This document shows, piece after piece, positions 7,262-14,525 of a stretch of DNA of 64,000 bases. Within the stretch, counting starts at the first letter, position 1. Each line of letters starts with the position of its first letter. The notes under the pieces are model-generated. The model saw only the letters and a program-made list of their open reading frames with translations, was not told the DNA's origin and searched no databases. The position numbers and the translations under genes are program-made. Source of the stretch: Polaribacter sp. MED152 (GTDB taxonomy: Bacteria > Bacteroidota > Bacteroidia > Flavobacteriales > Flavobacteriaceae); contig NC_020830.1 of NCBI RefSeq assembly GCF_000152945.2, positions 1,560,501 through 1,624,500 of the forward strand, read 5' to 3'.

Positions 7262-7370
7262 TGCTACCAATGTATAAGAATAATAGCGGTTTTAATTGCT
7301 AAAACAAAAGAAAATAAAATCTGTGTTTATGCGCAAATTAATATGCAAATTCAGCTACTATTCTTATAAG
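7262..7370 (+). repeat. Cassette-boundary-like element J (inverted repeat)
   Basis: TATAAGAATAATAGC (7273-7287) mirrors GCTACTATTCTTATA (7354-7368) with one mismatch. The opening CTACCAATGTATAA plus AATAGCGGTTT matches that of element I at 701. It lacks the GATTTATTTGCTAA core, so it may be a second subfamily. Confidence 0.55.
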
Positions 7371-7429
7371 AGACCGAAAGGCTTCCAACTATTTTTTTGA
7401 TTATATTGTAACCTTTATTTTTTAATTAC

Positions 7430-8494
7430 ATGAATAAGTTTTGCGTTTTACTTTTTTTATGTTTTGGCATTCAATGCATGACTTTTGGCCAAAATGATAT
7501 CTTAAAATTAAAAAACAATGATATCATTGTAGGAGACTTAAAAAATATGGACAGAGGTATTGTAACAATAGAACCTCCCTACTCAGATGTTGACTTTAAA
7601 ATTAAATGGGAAGAAATTCTAGAAGTCACCACGTTTCAGCGCTATTTAATTACACTAACCAATGGAAGTAGAATTAACGGTAGTTTCAAAAGTGAGGCAC
7701 CTGGAAAGATATTTATAGACAATGAAGAAGGTGAAGACCTAACCGTTAATCAAGATGACATTGTAAACATTAATAGTGTAGATAGAGGGTTTTTAAGCCG
7801 TTTATCAGCAAATATAGATTTTGGTTTTTCACTTACCAAAGCCAATAATCAGAGGCAATTGAATAGTAATTTGAGAATAGACTATTTAGCAGACAGGTGG
7901 TCCACAAACCTATATTACAATACCTTAGTTACAAATCAGGATGATGTTGATCGAATACGAAGAATTGATGGAGGCCTTGGCTATAGGTATTTCCTTCCTA
8001 AAGATTGGAATCTAGGAGTAGATTTAACCTTTCTTTCCAACACAGAGCAGTCTTTAGATTTAAGGACCTCAGCGAAACTAGGTTTAGGTAAATTTGTAAA
8101 AAGAAGTAATGCTTTGTACTGGCTTATTGCAGTTGGTGCAGCATACACTAGTGAAACTCATTCATCAGTTCTAAATTCGAATAACGATTTATCTTCACAG
8201 ATCCCAGATCGAAATTCTATGGAAGGCTATTTAGGAACATCGTTAAACCTATATGATATTGGCGATATAAATTTGATCGCTAATCTCAATTTATATCCAA
8301 CTATTATTGCTGATGATTCTGTTGAATCTGGTCGTTTTAGAACCGACTTTAGGTTCGATGCAAAATACGATGATTTCGTTTTAAAAGATTTTTATATAAG
8401 GGCTGGCTTTACCTTAAACTACGACAACAGACCTGTTGAAGCTGGTAAAGAAGTAGATTACATTTTTACCACTGGTTTTGGGTGGAGTTGGTAA
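7430..8494 (+). CDS. DUF481 outer-membrane beta-barrel protein
   Basis: 354 residues. The signal peptide (about 20 residues, ending MTFGQ) is followed by two small SH3-like or LSm-like repeats at about 25-115 (LKLKNNDIIVGDLKNMDRGI, then ITLTNGSRINGSFKSEAPGK). From about 125 to the end is a DUF481-type barrel (FGFSLTKANNQRQLNSNLRI, then GGLGYRYFLPKDWNL) finishing in an aromatic residue, GFGWSW, the usual barrel end. DUF481 proteins resemble E. coli YdiY. Function unknown. It stands alone between elements J and C. Confidence 0.82.
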   Translation: MNKFCVLLFLCFGIQCMTFGQNDILKLKNNDIIVGDLKNMDRGIVTIEPPYSDVDFKIKWEEILEVTTFQRYLITLTNGSRINGSFKSEAPGKIFIDNEEGEDLTVNQDDIVNINSVDRGFLSRLSANIDFGFSLTKANNQRQLNSNLRIDYLADRWSTNLYYNTLVTNQDDVDRIRRIDGGLGYRYFLPKDWNLGVDLTFLSNTEQSLDLRTSAKLGLGKFVKRSNALYWLIAVGAAYTSETHSSVLNSNNDLSSQIPDRNSMEGYLGTSLNLYDIGDINLIANLNLYPTIIADDSVESGRFRTDFRFDAKYDDFVLKDFYIRAGFTLNYDNRPVEAGKEVDYIFTTGFGWSW

Positions 8495-8497
8495 GAA

Positions 8498-8582
8498 AAC
8501 AAAAGTAGTGTAAGACTTTCTAACTGTGATTTATTTGCTAACTTTAGTTCTTAAATCACGTAACTAATCTCACACAAACCCT
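8498..8582 (+). repeat. Cassette-boundary-like element C (short)
   Basis: It begins 4 bases after the DUF481 stop. The core GATTTATTTGCTAACTTTAG is at 8528-8547, followed by TTCTTAAATCACGTAACTAA and CACAAACCC. The left arm is shortened compared with elements A and D. Confidence 0.72.
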
Positions 8583-8609
8583 TTGACTGCAATTAAATTA
8601 AAACTAAAA

Positions 8610-9596
8610 ATGAAAGAAATATTCAAACTATCTTATCTAATCGCAATTGTTCTTTTTTTGACGATCAGCTGCAAAGATGAAAGAAAAAAGACAGAAAAAG
8701 TTTTAACCCAAGAGGCTACTGAAGAATTTAATGTAATAGGTAATTACGTTTCTGAAGATTATTCAAAAAGAAGCGAAGGGTATGATTGGGTGTCTGTTGC
8801 GATTACTGAAGCAAATAATAATCAATTGAATATTTCAATACGCTCTCGAGCAGACAAGAAAAAACCCACTTGTACATTCGATGCAGTTGCTAAAAAAGTA
8901 GATGACAAAGTTTACCAAACTCAAATTAATGGGAAATCCATTCTGTTTGAATTTACTAATGCACAAATCAGTATATCTGCAGAAAAAGAAGAACACGAAA
9001 GCTTACTTTATTTTTATTGCTCTGGTGGAGCAAGTATTGCTGGAACTTACCAGAAAATAAATGAACAAATGGATCAAAATCAAATTGACAAAACAAAATT
9101 CAATAGCGTACTTAATTTACAAGACGTTGGCTTTAGTGTTTCTTCAATAGAAAAAGATGGCAAAAACACCCTCACAATTTCCACATTTGGCTTACAAGAA
9201 AGTGAATACAACCAAACATTTATTATTGACGGTAAAGAAGTTACCAACGCAGAAGTTGAAGACCTTAATTCTGATGGCTCACCAGAACTTTTTGTTTTTA
9301 CCCGATCTGTTGGAAGTGGAAGTTACGGAAAGGTATACGCATTTTCCGTTAACAATAAGAAATCAATGAGTGAGATCTATTTTCAGCCAACATCAGAAAA
9401 CAGCGTGATAAATAAAGGTTATATGGGCCATGATGAATTTTCTCTCGTTGAAAATACTTTAGGTCAACGATTTCCAATCTATAAAGAAGGTGATACAAAC
9501 GCTGCACCAACTGGAGGAACAAGACAAGTTTCTTACAAACTAGTTGATGGAGAAGCCATGAGAAAACTTAAAGTTGATAAAATCACCGAATATTAA
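8610..9596 (+). CDS. Lipoprotein with PliI-type lysozyme-inhibitor domain
   Basis: 328 residues. Lipobox LTISC is followed by K-D-E, the kind of charge after Cys that in Bacteroidota marks export to the cell surface. Residues about 40-160 form an unassigned domain with two Cys (KPTCTF, FYCSGG). Residues about 180-328 match PliI inhibitors of invertebrate-type lysozyme: VEDLNSDGSPELFVFTRS, the conserved SGSYG loop that plugs the lysozyme active site, GYMGHDEF, FPIYKEGDTNAAPTGGTRQ and YKLVDGEA. It is likely to protect the envelope from animal or grazer lysozyme. ATG at 8610 is used, as an upstream TTG at 8583 only adds residues before the signal peptide. Confidence 0.85.
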   Translation: MKEIFKLSYLIAIVLFLTISCKDERKKTEKVLTQEATEEFNVIGNYVSEDYSKRSEGYDWVSVAITEANNNQLNISIRSRADKKKPTCTFDAVAKKVDDKVYQTQINGKSILFEFTNAQISISAEKEEHESLLYFYCSGGASIAGTYQKINEQMDQNQIDKTKFNSVLNLQDVGFSVSSIEKDGKNTLTISTFGLQESEYNQTFIIDGKEVTNAEVEDLNSDGSPELFVFTRSVGSGSYGKVYAFSVNNKKSMSEIYFQPTSENSVINKGYMGHDEFSLVENTLGQRFPIYKEGDTNAAPTGGTRQVSYKLVDGEAMRKLKVDKITEY

Positions 9597-9599
9597 AAA

Positions 9600-9729
9600 C
9601 TACCGCCAACAATGGCTAAAAGTAATTACTAGTTCTAGCCTTCTTACAAAAGTCTTGGCAGAATTTCTATCTATGATTTATTTGCTAAATTTAATTCCTA
9701 AATAAGGCAACTTTCTTTATCACAATTAC
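9600..9729 (+). repeat. Cassette-boundary-like element D
   Basis: The opening is CCGCCAACAATGGCTAAAAG, followed by CTTCTTACAAAAGTC and the core GATTTATTTGCTAAATTTAA (9675-9694), then CCTAAATAAGGCAACTTTC. It begins 3 bases after the PliI stop. Confidence 0.72.
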
Positions 9730-9747
9730 ACAGCTAAAACGTTAAAA

Positions 9748-10644
9748 ATGACACGTAACTTCATAGTAATTTTCGCATGTATTGCTCTTTTGGTTTCATG
9801 CAAAGAAAAACCAAGTTTTTCTGAGTTCACGTATCCTAATGGAAAAACAAAGGCATTAATATTGAGTTATGATGATGGAACTATTCAAGATATAGAACTC
9901 GCTAATTTGTTTGATAAATACAATCTTGTTGGAACATTCAATTTAAATTCAAAATACTTAGGAGTAACGAGAGGATGGCCACAAGAAAATGGCGATACTA
10001 TTTATCAACGCTATGTTCCAAAAGATTCTTTACTCATTATTTATAAAAACCATGAAATTGCAGCACACGGAGCATTACATAAAAATTTTACCGCAATTTC
10101 AAAAGAAGAAGTTCTTGAAGAAATTAATACAGATTTAGCTATTTTAGAAAAGCTTACCAATAGAAAAATTATCAGTATGGCCTATCCATTTGGTAGCACA
10201 AATGATAGCATTGCCAATTTAATAGCTTCTACTGGAATTAAAAACGGAAGAACTGTAAATGATACGTACACATTTAATTTTCCAAAAAACTACATGACAT
10301 GGCATCCAACTTGTCATGATAGTAAGGCGCTCGATTATCTCGATTCTTATTTGGCATTAAATCAGCAACAATTATCTGTATTTTATGTGTGGGGGCACTC
10401 ATGGGAATTCGGAGATAGGAAAAGATGGGACAACATGGTTACTTTTTGCGAGAAAATTGCAAAATCTAAGGATATCTGGTCTGTAGGCCATGGAGAACTT
10501 ACCAATTATTTACTAGCAATACAAGATGTTGAAATAGCCAATAATCAAATTCTAAATCCTATAGGTAATCAACCTGTATGGATAAAACTTTCGAACGGCA
10601 TTCAAAAGCTCAATGCAGGAGAATCTATTAAAATTAAACAATAA
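9748..10644 (+). CDS. Polysaccharide deacetylase (CE4-like) lipoprotein
   Basis: 298 residues, lipobox LLVSC followed by K-E. NodB-type motifs: SYDDG (catalytic base and metal Asp, about residue 41), HGALH (metal-binding His pair, about 110) and AYPFGS (about 146). A late VWGHSWEFG provides the His of the last motif. It should remove acetyl groups from an extracellular or peptidoglycan-like glycan, or may act as a related hydrolase on another substrate. The C-terminal 40 residues form a small beta extension. It stands alone between elements D and E. Next to a lysozyme inhibitor, a role in lysozyme resistance is tempting but unproven. Confidence 0.82.
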   Translation: MTRNFIVIFACIALLVSCKEKPSFSEFTYPNGKTKALILSYDDGTIQDIELANLFDKYNLVGTFNLNSKYLGVTRGWPQENGDTIYQRYVPKDSLLIIYKNHEIAAHGALHKNFTAISKEEVLEEINTDLAILEKLTNRKIISMAYPFGSTNDSIANLIASTGIKNGRTVNDTYTFNFPKNYMTWHPTCHDSKALDYLDSYLALNQQQLSVFYVWGHSWEFGDRKRWDNMVTFCEKIAKSKDIWSVGHGELTNYLLAIQDVEIANNQILNPIGNQPVWIKLSNGIQKLNAGESIKIKQ

Positions 10645-10649
10645 CTCAC

Positions 10650-10775
10650 AAGTTAGATAACAAACTACTTATTTCAAGCTACTTATAAAAGTCTTTTCCG
10701 GCTTTTCATTCGATTTTTATTTATTAAATTAGGTGATTGAAACTCGTAACCAAGCGTAAATAGAAAGGTTAGCCC
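10650..10775 (+). repeat. Cassette-boundary-like element E
   Basis: A diverged copy: AAAAGTC ... GGCTTTT stem (10687-10706), core GATTTTTATTTATTAAATTAG split as 10712-10732, then GAAACTCGTAACCAAGCG. It lies just after the deacetylase stop. Confidence 0.55.
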
Positions 10776-10811
10776 TAAACTAAAAATCAAATTAAAATAT
10801 CGTAATTTCTT

Positions 10812-11651
10812 ATGCAGTGGCTGAACTCACCCTATCCTTTATTGCAAAATGCTAAATATAAGTGGTTATTTGCCTTATGCTCTGGCATTTTTGTATTTAC
10901 ATTTTTAATTGTTTTTGAACCTTATGGCTCAAGCCGTTTAACAATTGATAAATATTTGTTCTTAGCTGGTTTCGGAGTTGCTGTCTTTTTAGGGGTTTGT
11001 GTAACCTATTTTATCCTACCCAAATTATTGCCATGGTTCTTTCGTTCAGAAAGATGGACCATAGGAAGAGAAATACTGTTACAATCCTCTTGTATCTTAA
11101 TCATAAGTGCTTTTAACGCACTGCATAATTTCTTTTGGTGGGATGATTTAATTCTATTTAACACCTTTCTTAATTTTTTAAAAATAACAATTTCTATAGG
11201 GATTTTTCCAATTATAGGTTTAATCTTTTTTACTGAGCGTGCGCTTTCTAAACGTAATGTCGAAAAAGCACAATTACTTTCTAATCAACTAACTCCGTCA
11301 ACTGTAGAAAAAACGTCTGCCGTAAAAATACAAGAAGAAAGTGTAAAAGCACCGCCAATTGTAATGCCTATAACCGAGTTTCTATATGCCCAATCAGAGG
11401 GGAATTATGTAACAATATTTCATTTAAAAGATGATGAACTTAGGCATAAACTCATTCGATTATCTTTAAAACAGCTTGAAATACAATTGGGAGATTTTTC
11501 TCAAATAAAACGTTGCCATCGTTCCTACCTCATCAATAGGCAGCATATAAAATCTGTTGATGGCAATGCAAGGTCACTTACCATACAACTAGATCATATT
11601 GCTACGAATATTCCAGTTTCTAGGGCTTTTTCAAAAGCAGACTTTCACTAG
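10812..11651 (+). CDS. Membrane-bound LytTR-family regulator
   Basis: 279 residues. Four hydrophobic segments lie between about 18 and 140 (KWLFALCSGIFVFTFLIVF, FLAGFGVAVFLGVCVTYFIL and two more). A linker leads to a LytTR DNA-binding domain at about 180-279 (EFLYAQSEGNYVTIF, QLEIQLGDFSQIKRCHRSYL and INRQHIKSVDG). LytTR domains bind tandem direct repeats near promoters. A membrane-tethered form without a receiver domain senses its signal directly or through a partner. The next gene, 98 bases on, encodes a DinB-like protein and may be its target. Confidence 0.85.
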   Translation: MQWLNSPYPLLQNAKYKWLFALCSGIFVFTFLIVFEPYGSSRLTIDKYLFLAGFGVAVFLGVCVTYFILPKLLPWFFRSERWTIGREILLQSSCILIISAFNALHNFFWWDDLILFNTFLNFLKITISIGIFPIIGLIFFTERALSKRNVEKAQLLSNQLTPSTVEKTSAVKIQEESVKAPPIVMPITEFLYAQSEGNYVTIFHLKDDELRHKLIRLSLKQLEIQLGDFSQIKRCHRSYLINRQHIKSVDGNARSLTIQLDHIATNIPVSRAFSKADFH

Positions 11652-11749
11652 CTTTCCCATTCATCACAAAAGCGACACAGCCATACCAATTCTTTCTAGC
11701 ACACCGCTTATAAGCCTATTTTTGAAGCGTAAAATTTAAAAACAAACTC

Positions 11750-12295
11750 ATGAAAAATCGTATTCACATCATTTTAATCTTAATAGTAGGTACCTTATTA
11801 TTAAGCAGCGCTGCAAGTTTAAAATCAGACGAAAGAAATTCTACGCTCACATTAAAACTTAATGAAGTAGCATCCTACAGTAATGTTCGAGATACAATAA
11901 ATGGAAAAGTGTCAGAAGCTTCTGTTGCTTGGCATATGGACCACATTTATTTAATGGTAAATCAGTTACATAAAGCCCTAAAGTATTCTGATGAAACTAA
12001 TTATATAGCGGAATCGAGTACAACACGTGACTATGTCTTTAATTCTAATACGCTGCCTAGAGGAAGAGTTACTGCTCCAGAAATTGTAAGTCCACCAAAA
12101 AATGTAACTATCAATACGTTACAGATGCATTATGATGAAGCCCTTGCTACAGCCGAAAAAATGCCTTTACTTGCAGAAAATAAGCACTTTAAACATCCTA
12201 TTCTGGGCACTATGAATAGAGACGAAACTATTCAATTTCTTAATATTCATACCGAACATCATTTAAAAATTATCCGTGATATTTTAGAGAAGTAA
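11750..12295 (+). CDS. DinB-like (DUF1569-type) protein with N-terminal membrane anchor
   Basis: 181 residues. An N-terminal hydrophobic segment (RIHIILILIVGTLLLSSAA) serves as signal or anchor. The mature part has the DinB four-helix pattern with metal-type His in matching places: SVAWHMDHIYLMVNQLHKAL (about residue 62) and FLNIHTEHHLKIIRDIL near the end. Cytosolic DinB-like proteins are thiol-linked metal enzymes. Export of one is unusual. It is preceded by the LytTR regulator. Confidence 0.65.
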   Translation: MKNRIHIILILIVGTLLLSSAASLKSDERNSTLTLKLNEVASYSNVRDTINGKVSEASVAWHMDHIYLMVNQLHKALKYSDETNYIAESSTTRDYVFNSNTLPRGRVTAPEIVSPPKNVTINTLQMHYDEALATAEKMPLLAENKHFKHPILGTMNRDETIQFLNIHTEHHLKIIRDILEK

Positions 12296-12389
12296 TAACA
12301 TCGTGCAGCATGAATTTACAATCTGAACCAATTGCATTTATTAAGAAAACCATAGAGTAGAAATCACTAGTACTATCAAATATACCTAA

Positions 12390-12500
12390 TGGATAGTTCT
12401 CTACTATTTCCCAAAATACGCACTGGTTTTCTTAATCTGTAAATATTTAGTAAATTGTTTACTTAAACTAGGCAATTAAACGTGCAGAAATATGCTACAG
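12390..12500 (+). repeat. Cassette-boundary-like element F (diverged)
   Basis: TAAATATTTAGTAAATTG (about 12440-12457) stands in place of the core, followed by TTACTTAAACTAGGCAATTAA. It lies in the 221-base gap after the DinB-like gene. Similarity is weaker than for elements A, C, D, G and H. Confidence 0.45.
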
Positions 12501-12516
12501 GTAATTTAAGATTGAT

Positions 12517-12945
12517 ATGAAAATTGACCTTCTAAAAAAAGCTGACATAAATCCATCGATACAAAATCAAATATCAGATTTGTTTAAACAACTAGGTGGA
12601 AACAAAAAACAAGTTCCCTTGAATGAATTGCTTGATGCGAATAACCCTATCACAATTTCCTATTGTAGTACAGACAACAAAATAATAGGCATTGCTCTAA
12701 TGTGTACCTACAAAGTAATATCAGGAAAAAAAGGGTGGATTGAGGACGTTGTTGTAGATTCAACACATAGAGGCAAAGGCATTGGAAGAAAAATGATGAA
12801 TAAATTACTTGAAGTCGGAAAAGAAAAAGGGCTATCAGAAATACTTCTTTTCACAGAAGACCATCGAAAACCTGCCATAAAACTTTATTCCGACTTGGGT
12901 TTCAGCTTCAAAAACAGTAAGATTTACACTAAAAAATCATCATAA
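12517..12945 (+). CDS. GNAT-family N-acetyltransferase
   Basis: 142 residues. Acetyl-CoA-binding motif A is clear at about 75-100: WIEDVVVDSTHRGKGIGRKM, where RGKGIG is the pyrophosphate loop. The C-terminal motif B (KPAIKLYSDLGF) follows at about 120. It transfers an acetyl group from acetyl-CoA to an amine of an unknown small molecule or protein. It is a single gene between elements, typical cassette cargo. Confidence 0.88.
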   Translation: MKIDLLKKADINPSIQNQISDLFKQLGGNKKQVPLNELLDANNPITISYCSTDNKIIGIALMCTYKVISGKKGWIEDVVVDSTHRGKGIGRKMMNKLLEVGKEKGLSEILLFTEDHRKPAIKLYSDLGFSFKNSKIYTKKSS

Positions 12946-13263
12946 AACTGAGCAACAACATAAAGTTTATGACTCACTTTTGTACTTAAACATACCCATT
13001 CATCCAAAGTATTGGTTATCAATCTTATCTCTAATTCAATATTGATTTCATAATTATCTTAAAATTTTTTTAATCTGTGTAATTTTTTTTACTACTTTAG
13101 AAATCTGAATTTATAACTAAATATATATCAGAAGATTAAAATCAACTAAAACCGAATTTAGACTAGGAATTATACGCTGGTTCATATCTCTAAAAGAAAG
13201 TTCAAAAATTTATGAACTATCAACAACAGCAATTCTTATTCTAATAATCTTTATGATTAGATA
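12946..13263 (+). other. AT-rich gap with a partial element opening
   Basis: GCAACAACATAAAG near 12953 matches the opening of the repeat family, but no core follows. The rest is AT-rich, with poly-T tracts near 13065-13095 and no open frame. It probably carries the promoter for the envelope gene run that starts at 13264, which I cannot place. Confidence 0.4.
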
Positions 13264-14496
13264 ATGAATAGAAAATGTCTTTTTGGATTGGTCATTTTTA
13301 TAGTAACCACCATCAGTCTCAATGCACAAAAATCAGAAAAAGATACATCAGGTAACAACTTCAAAGGCTTTAGAGACAAAATGTCTAGTAATGGAATATC
13401 ATTCCAACCTAGATTAACCCTGTTTCAGCAAAATTTTGTTAAAGGTACTAACTCAAATAATTCGGTATTTGCTGGTAAAGCAGATTTAAAAATATTTTTT
13501 AATGGTGCTAAAATTGGCCTAAAACGCTTAACACTAGTAACGCAATTAGAACAAAACTTTGGACAATCTTTGAATGGTTCTGGTGGTGTGGCCATACCTT
13601 TAAATACGGCAACTACTTTTCCTGGAATTAGTGGCGCTAATGCATTTGATGTTACAAGTTTGTATTTTATATATCAATTTGGTCAAAAAAATACATTGCT
13701 TTTTGGTAAAATTAACGTAATCGACTTAGCTGCATCTTCTCTTTATTCAGGAGGAGCAGGCATAACATCTTTTTGGAACATGAATTTTGCAGCGCCTGTA
13801 TCTGGTATAACACCAGCCTATATTTTTGGAACGGTAGCTTCTATTCACACCAAAGCATTCAAATATACTTTTATGGTATATGATCCTGTAAGTGCTGTAA
13901 ATACATCAGGTTTAGAAAATCCTTTTTCTCAAGGCATTACTTTTTCTGCAGCTATTGAGAAAAAAGTTCAAATTGGTGGCTTGCCAGGATCGCATGCTTT
14001 AAAAGCATCTTACAGTACACAAGATGGGACTGACCTCTATGATTTAGGTGATATTTTTTTTCCAACTCCTGGCAGCACCGCAAACTTAGAAGACAGTCGC
14101 TATTATTTCAGCTATAGATTTACGCAACAATTAGGCAAAATTTCCAATTCAGATAAAGGTTGGGGTTTATTCGGTCAAATAGGTGTTTCAGACGGAAATC
14201 CTAATCCTGTCGATTTTGGTGCCCTAATGGGTATAGGAGGTAACAGTTTTTTTAAATCTCGCTCTGAAGATAAATGGGGCTTAGGTATTTATTATTATTC
14301 CTTTAGTAAGCCAGTCGATGAATTTTCGGAAGCAAACGGCATACCGTTAAGAAATGAAACTGGTATTGAAATGTTCTACGAATTTCAAATCAATAAATGG
14401 CTTTCTCTAGGTGGAAATACACAATATATTGTTCCTTTAGTAAAAAATAATGAAAACGCGATATTCCTTGGTTTAAGAAGTAGTATAGCATTATAA
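13264..14496 (+). CDS. Outer-membrane porin, OprB-like
   Basis: 410 residues. A signal peptide (ending SLNAQ, about residue 21) is followed by a large barrel with alternating strands (FQPRLTLFQQNFVKG, KADLKIFFNGAKIGLKRLTL and later SRYYFSYRFTQQLG). It ends in Leu after a beta strand (GLRSSIAL). FSQGITFSAAIEKKVQIGG and GWGLFGQIGVSDGNPNP resemble carbohydrate-selective OprB porins. First gene of a same-strand run with gaps of 17-29 bases through 19758, which suggests one transcript; the next gene is the amidohydrolase. Confidence 0.7.
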   Translation: MNRKCLFGLVIFIVTTISLNAQKSEKDTSGNNFKGFRDKMSSNGISFQPRLTLFQQNFVKGTNSNNSVFAGKADLKIFFNGAKIGLKRLTLVTQLEQNFGQSLNGSGGVAIPLNTATTFPGISGANAFDVTSLYFIYQFGQKNTLLFGKINVIDLAASSLYSGGAGITSFWNMNFAAPVSGITPAYIFGTVASIHTKAFKYTFMVYDPVSAVNTSGLENPFSQGITFSAAIEKKVQIGGLPGSHALKASYSTQDGTDLYDLGDIFFPTPGSTANLEDSRYYFSYRFTQQLGKISNSDKGWGLFGQIGVSDGNPNPVDFGALMGIGGNSFFKSRSEDKWGLGIYYYSFSKPVDEFSEANGIPLRNETGIEMFYEFQINKWLSLGGNTQYIVPLVKNNENAIFLGLRSSIAL

Positions 14497-14525
14497 CTCA
14501 ATTTGTATAAATAAAAGATGAAAAA

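Noticed and set aside
7407..7429. Fourth ECF promoter (TTGTAACC before the DUF481 gene)
   Set aside because: It lacks the ACACC end and no ATCTAAA follows at the right distance.
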